Shown here: in pieces, positions 59,991-64,000 of the stretch
Layout: each line of letters starts with the position of its first letter
How positions within the stretch are numbered: the first letter of the stretch is position 1
Source: Salvator merianae
Taxonomy: Eukaryota; Chordata; Lepidosauria; Squamata; Teiidae
DNA: 64,000 bases
NCBI GenBank assembly: GCA_003586115.2
Contig: QVOM02000102.1
Location: 2,768,899-2,832,898 of the forward strand
Direction: 5' to 3'
The notes under the pieces: generated by a model
Told to the model about the DNA's origin: nothing
The model's input: only the letters and a program-made list of their open reading frames with translations
The model's database searches: none
Translations under genes and position numbers: made by a program

Positions 59991-61040
59991 AGGAATTACA
60001 GAGCCATACATGAAATCAGAAATGCAAAATGAACAGGCTGGTTTCACAAAAAGTAGAGAAAGCAGCAGGAGGTAGTGGAGCAGCAATTGTTGTGCCTCCT
60101 TTTGAGCACCTTTGCACTGAGCCAGGATTTAATCTGTCAGAGTGTAGTTTAGTGTGGAGAAATATGCCATGTCAGTCACTGCAGCCCTGTCATTTGTCAC
60201 TTCTGTTTCTTGGCTATCTCTGAGGAGAGGGATATGAGGTCATACAACTGAAGTTAGATCGACAGTAGAAAGAGAAAAAGAAATCACAAGGAAATCTGTC
60301 TTTACTTTTTAATTAACTACTTCAAGGAACATTTTACACTTTATGGATATGCTTAGTCCCTCTTAGAGGATTAAGGTTGCTGAAGGGTCCTGTTTTTATA
60401 TTATTAAACCTTTTTTATTTATGAAGACAATTTTTTATAAGGCTGCATTTGCTATTATGAGCTTTCATGAGCAGAGCATTGTGGGTATACTTAGAATACT
60501 AGGAATTAGTCCACTGGAAGAACAGATGCTCGGGGGTCATATCATATCGGCCTTAAAAAAAAAAAAAAAAAAAAAAGATAAATTGACAAGGTAACTCTGA
60601 ACAATCATATAAAAATTCCCTTGGACAAAGATAAAAAATATAAAATAAAACTGAGCTTTATTTGAAATGATGAGGAAGCTTTTATAAGATTGAAAAAGAT
60701 GAAACTGACAGGTTCTGACAATCAGCTGACTGTTGGAAGCACAGAGAAGCCTGCAGTTTCTACATAATAACTCTCTACAGAGCAAGTACAGAAGGTCAAA
60801 TAAGGAAAAAAACACCCTTGCAAGTCCTATTTTTATGAATGGAGGGTTCACTTAATGATAAATTTGATAGCATGAACTGGAGAGGATAGATAGGAGAAGA
60901 AAGGAGAAGAATCCTACCTCAAATCTACTCAATTTCCCTACAATAATGTCTTATCCTGCCAGAAGCAGCCAGGCATTCTGATGGATGTCTGGGCTTGAGA
61001 GAGAGAGAGAGAGAGCAGCAGCAGTTCCAGATGATGGCTT
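59991..61040. other. Unique sequence with A-run and GA array
   Basis: A 22-base A-run at 60,555-60,576 and (GA)n at 60,996-61,015. No gene recognised. Confidence 0.4.
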
Positions 61041-63121
61041 TGTAACACAGACACTCTTAGCCCTGCCATACAGAAGCAGGAGCACAGAGAATATATACAA
61101 ATGGACATGGATTCCCATGAAATATAAGGCAAAAAGGTTTCAAATACAGGGAAACTGACCAGAATCCTGAATCCTGTAGGGACCAAATTTACCTATGTTT
61201 TTCCTCTGCCTGCATCTATTTTTAAAAGGACAAGCCTGTCTGCAAAAGTACCAACATTTTCCCTTTAGCTCTTGAAGAAGCTAAAAAACCTGTGTCAGCT
61301 CAGGAAATTACACATTAATGGTTAACAAAGGATCTGGGCAAGTATTTGGCCATCAAAACTAGTCCTATTGTTCAAGCCTATATCTTGAAAACTTATCATT
61401 AAGAATGCAAAGAGCAGAACTTCCTGGAGGATACTGATTATCTAAACCCATTTCAATCCGGTTTCAGATGGAGCTACATGACAGACACTGCCTTGGTTGC
61501 CCTGATGGATGACCTACTTCAGGAGAGGGATGGGGCATGCCTCCTAGTTGGTTCTCCTGGACCTATCAGCTGCATTTGATACTATTGACCATGGTATCCT
61601 CCTGGACCGATTTTGGGGGTTGGGCCTTCGGGGCACTGACATGTGGTGGCTTGAGTCCTTTCTCCGGGGAAGGTGTTAAAGAGTGGTGGTACATGGCCAG
61701 CACTCACAGCCATGGGAACTCCCTTGTGGGGTTCCCCAGGGTTCAGTGTTCTCCCCACTACTGTTTAACATCTACATGCATCCGCTTGGGAAGGTCATTA
61801 GAGAGTTTGGGGTTGGGTGCCATCAATATGCACATGACACCCAGCTCTATCTCATGATTCCAGCAGAGTCAGGTGAGGCACTCTCTGTGCTGGACTCCTG
61901 TCTGGGAGTGGTGTCGGGCTGGATGAGGACCAATAAACTCCAACTGAATCCAGACAAGATGGAAGTTCTGTGGGTTCAGAGCCCCTGTGTTCCGGTCATC
62001 TCGGGACACCCGGTGCTGGATGGGAATGTTCTTCCCCTCAGGGACTGGGTGTGGAGACCTGGGGGTCCTCTTGGATTCATCGCTGTCCCTTGAATTACAT
62101 GTGGTGGTGGTGGCCAGGGGTGCCTATCAGAGGCGCCGACTGGTTCGACAGCTTCGTCCGTATTTGGACACTGGGGTCCTGGCCACAGTTCTGCATGTGG
62201 TGGTAACCTCCCATTTGGACTACTGTAATGCACTTTACATGAGGATACCTTTGAAGATACTCCAGAAACTGGAGCTGGTGCAGAGTGCAGCAGCTCGTCT
62301 GCTGTCGGGTCAACCAGGCCGTGCACATATCTCACTGATTCTGAAAAGTCTTCACCGGCTTCCAATACATTTCTGGGCTCAATTCAAGGTGTTGACTTTG
62401 GTCTATAAAGCCCTAAATGATTTAGGCTCTGCCTACCTGAAGGAACGCCTCCACGCATATGCGTCTGCTCGCATGCTGAGGTCACAGGGGGAGTCTTTCC
62501 TGGTGGTCCCTTCCCCTGCATTAGTGTGTGTGGGGGAGTGAGGGTGAGGATTTTCTCTGTGGCTGCCCCCAGGTTATGGAACAGCTTCCCTGCCAAGATT
62601 TGCCAGGTGCCATCCCTGTTTGGGTTTCAGTGCCTAGTAAAGACCTTTCTCTTTGCCCAGGCATATGGTCCTTGACCCTCTGAGAAGCCCCCCTCTTTGC
62701 TTCTGGACTATTGTTATTGTTGGGTGAGGGTGGCCTGTGGTGGGAGCCATGTAATATTTTTTATAATGCTTTTATAATATTTTTACTGTATAGTTTTTAT
62801 AAGCTTTGTAAACTTTTAGTTTGTTTTATGTTGTTTTATACATTTTTATGGTACTTTATTGTAATTGTTTTTTTAGTATGTTTTGCAAGCCACCCTGGGA
62901 CCCTCCGGTATAGGGCGGGATAGAAATTGAAATTAAAGTAAAGTAAAGTAAATACTTAACCCCATCAACTAGTGTAATTTATTTGTTTGTATCTTTATCT
63001 GCATATTAATCTATCAGTAGAGCTGTACATGACCCAACAGACATCTTTGCTCAACTGAAAGGAACCTTGCCACTTTTTCTACTTGGGAAAAGAATATAAA
63101 AGTTCAGGTTTTTCCATTAGG

Positions 63122-63166
<45 letters not shown>

Positions 63167-63980
63167 GTCAGCAAGAAGGTATAATTAACTAGGAAAAGAG
63201 GAGGAATGAAGAATGATTATCTATCTCAGCCCCATTTTTCCAGGCTGAGAGCTGCTTTTACCTCCCTCCTAAGGTGGAGAGGGGAAAATGCTGCTGTTGC
63301 TTTGCGGTTTTCTTTATTTTTCTTTTGAGTTGAGCTGATTTCACTTGAAGAGGGATTTCCATATCTCTCTCCATGCCCCTTGGCAAAAGAGCTGGGGTTT
63401 TTTCCCTAAAGAAGTGGAACATTTTCCTCCACTTCCCACTCTCTCATTTTTAACCCATTTGCTTGCATGGACCTATGCAACTTTTTCTCCAAATTTTCCT
63501 GTTTGGTATAGTGAAGATTCATCACCTGGAGAAGACTGCAGATGGGTGAGATTTACCCTTTAGTGCTAGGAACCTTTCTAGTCTCCATTTTAGCTTCTCC
63601 CAGACTCTCTCTCCTCCCCACCTTCTTCCCCTCTCTCTCTCACTCTCACACACACTAAACTAGGTATCTTACCTAATTTTGGAGTCAAGCCATTTTCTTT
63701 TCCTTTTCAAATGTCCAGCTATCTATGCTACCTATGAAACTAGCTAATTCTAACATAATTACATTGCTCATTGCTATTTCTTTGGATTTCAAGTCTTTTT
63801 TTGCTAGTTTCTAATAAAGTTGCACCATTATTTTCAAGGAGTACCTCCTCTTTATTTGGACATTTTGTGCTAGTTTAGTGTTATTAAAACCTGGCCAATA
63901 AATCAATCCCTACAAAGGTTTAGTGCCTGGGGTGGCTAATTCCCAAAACAAACATTTTCCCCGGAGCACGGCTTGTAACA
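61041..63980 (+). mobile_element. LTR type A, copy 4, plus sense, split by an L2
   Basis: Segment 61,041-61,413 (start TGTAACACAGACACTC) is the reverse complement of the U3 part of the other copies, including CCTGCCATACAGAAGCAGG and TTTTTAAAAGGACAAGCCTG. Segment about 62,960-63,980 continues exactly where the 37,954-39,215 copy predicts, through a (CA)n at 63,124-63,164, the AATAAAGTTGCACC polyadenylation signal (63,813), TTATTAAAACCTGGCC, and the terminus CTTGTAACA. Excluding the L2 the LTR is about 1.4 kb. No adjoining primer-binding site or coding region is seen before the window ends. Confidence 0.75.
61415..62957 (+). pseudogene. L2-clade LINE, 5'-truncated, inserted in LTR type A
   Basis: Starts inside the reverse transcriptase (DYLNPFQSGFR-like, 61,440) and includes AAFDTIDHGILLD-like (61,570), CGVPQGSVFSPLLFNIYMH (61,725), the catalytic box as QYAHDTQLY (61,823; first Asp of YADD replaced by His), SGWMRTNKLQLNPDKMEVL (61,917), LGVLLDSSLSLE (62,063), HLDYCNALYMRIPLKILQKL (62,214) and the C-terminal LWNSF-like end (62,575). 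One long plus frame (61,987-62,541) is still open, but frameshifts separate the parts. The 3' end has AGCCACCCTGGGACC, GGGCGGGATAGAAATTG and an (AAAGT)n tail (62,930-62,957). It is better preserved than the 57.5-kb copy. Confidence 0.9.
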
Positions 63981-64000
63981 ACTTGAGCAGATAAATGATG

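Noticed and set aside
1..64000. CRISPR arrays, tRNA or rRNA genes, operons, phage or plasmid functions
   Set aside because: No regularly spaced repeats, no tRNA-like box pair or rRNA sequence recognised, and the repeat content is that of a vertebrate nuclear genome.

Overview
This is non-coding, repeat-rich vertebrate nuclear DNA. The best guess is a non-avian reptile, probably a squamate. The support is a CR1 LINE together with several L2-clade LINEs, a large family of short hAT-like elements, dense microsatellites and AT-rich unique sequence. No bovine-B-type SINE, bacterial gene or plasmid feature was recognised. The species call is inference. No complete protein-coding gene is visible. 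The two best hints of host coding sequence are a possible 141-bp internal exon on the minus strand near 35.3 kb and a decayed, unidentified retropseudogene near 21.6 kb.

Layout. 0-4 kb: right part of a hAT-like element, then an LTR (type C) interrupted by an inverted L2 tail and an LTR of a different type (A), then a degenerate minisatellite. 4-12 kb: unique sequence, a CR1 on the minus strand (7.5-8.45 kb), an L2 3' end (9.06-9.45 kb) and a probable DIRS tyrosine-recombinase relic (9.5-10.3 kb). 12-19 kb: an old type A LTR, a 300-bp hAT-like element and a 141-bp hairpin element. 20.9-25 kb: CCCT/CCTT array, a type B LTR carrying an L2-tailed pseudogene insertion, a CCCCTT array, an L2 reverse-transcriptase fragment and a GATATA/GATATG composite array. 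25-34 kb: poly(A)-type retroelement tails, more hAT-like elements, a CR1 3' end and unique stretches that could be conserved non-coding DNA. 34-41 kb: the exon candidate, a solo type A LTR and a TA array. 41-48 kb: type C LTR, fold-back element, and type B LTR with nested insertions. 49-53 kb: a 1,147-bp hAT-like element with an intact 8-bp target duplication, a type A LTR and a 301-bp hAT-like element. 54-57.5 kb: an 851-bp terminal-inverted-repeat element, LTR pieces and a Harbinger-like element. 57.5-64 kb: a 2.5-kb L2 with endonuclease-end and reverse-transcriptase remnants, then a type A LTR split by a second L2.

Nothing here works as an operon or pathway. The coherent story is layered transposition: LTRs without internal regions, L2 and CR1 LINEs and short DNA transposons inserted into one another, so that relative ages can be read from the nesting. 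Repeat relationships come from comparing copies within this window by eye; names such as LTR type A, B and C are local labels, not database families.
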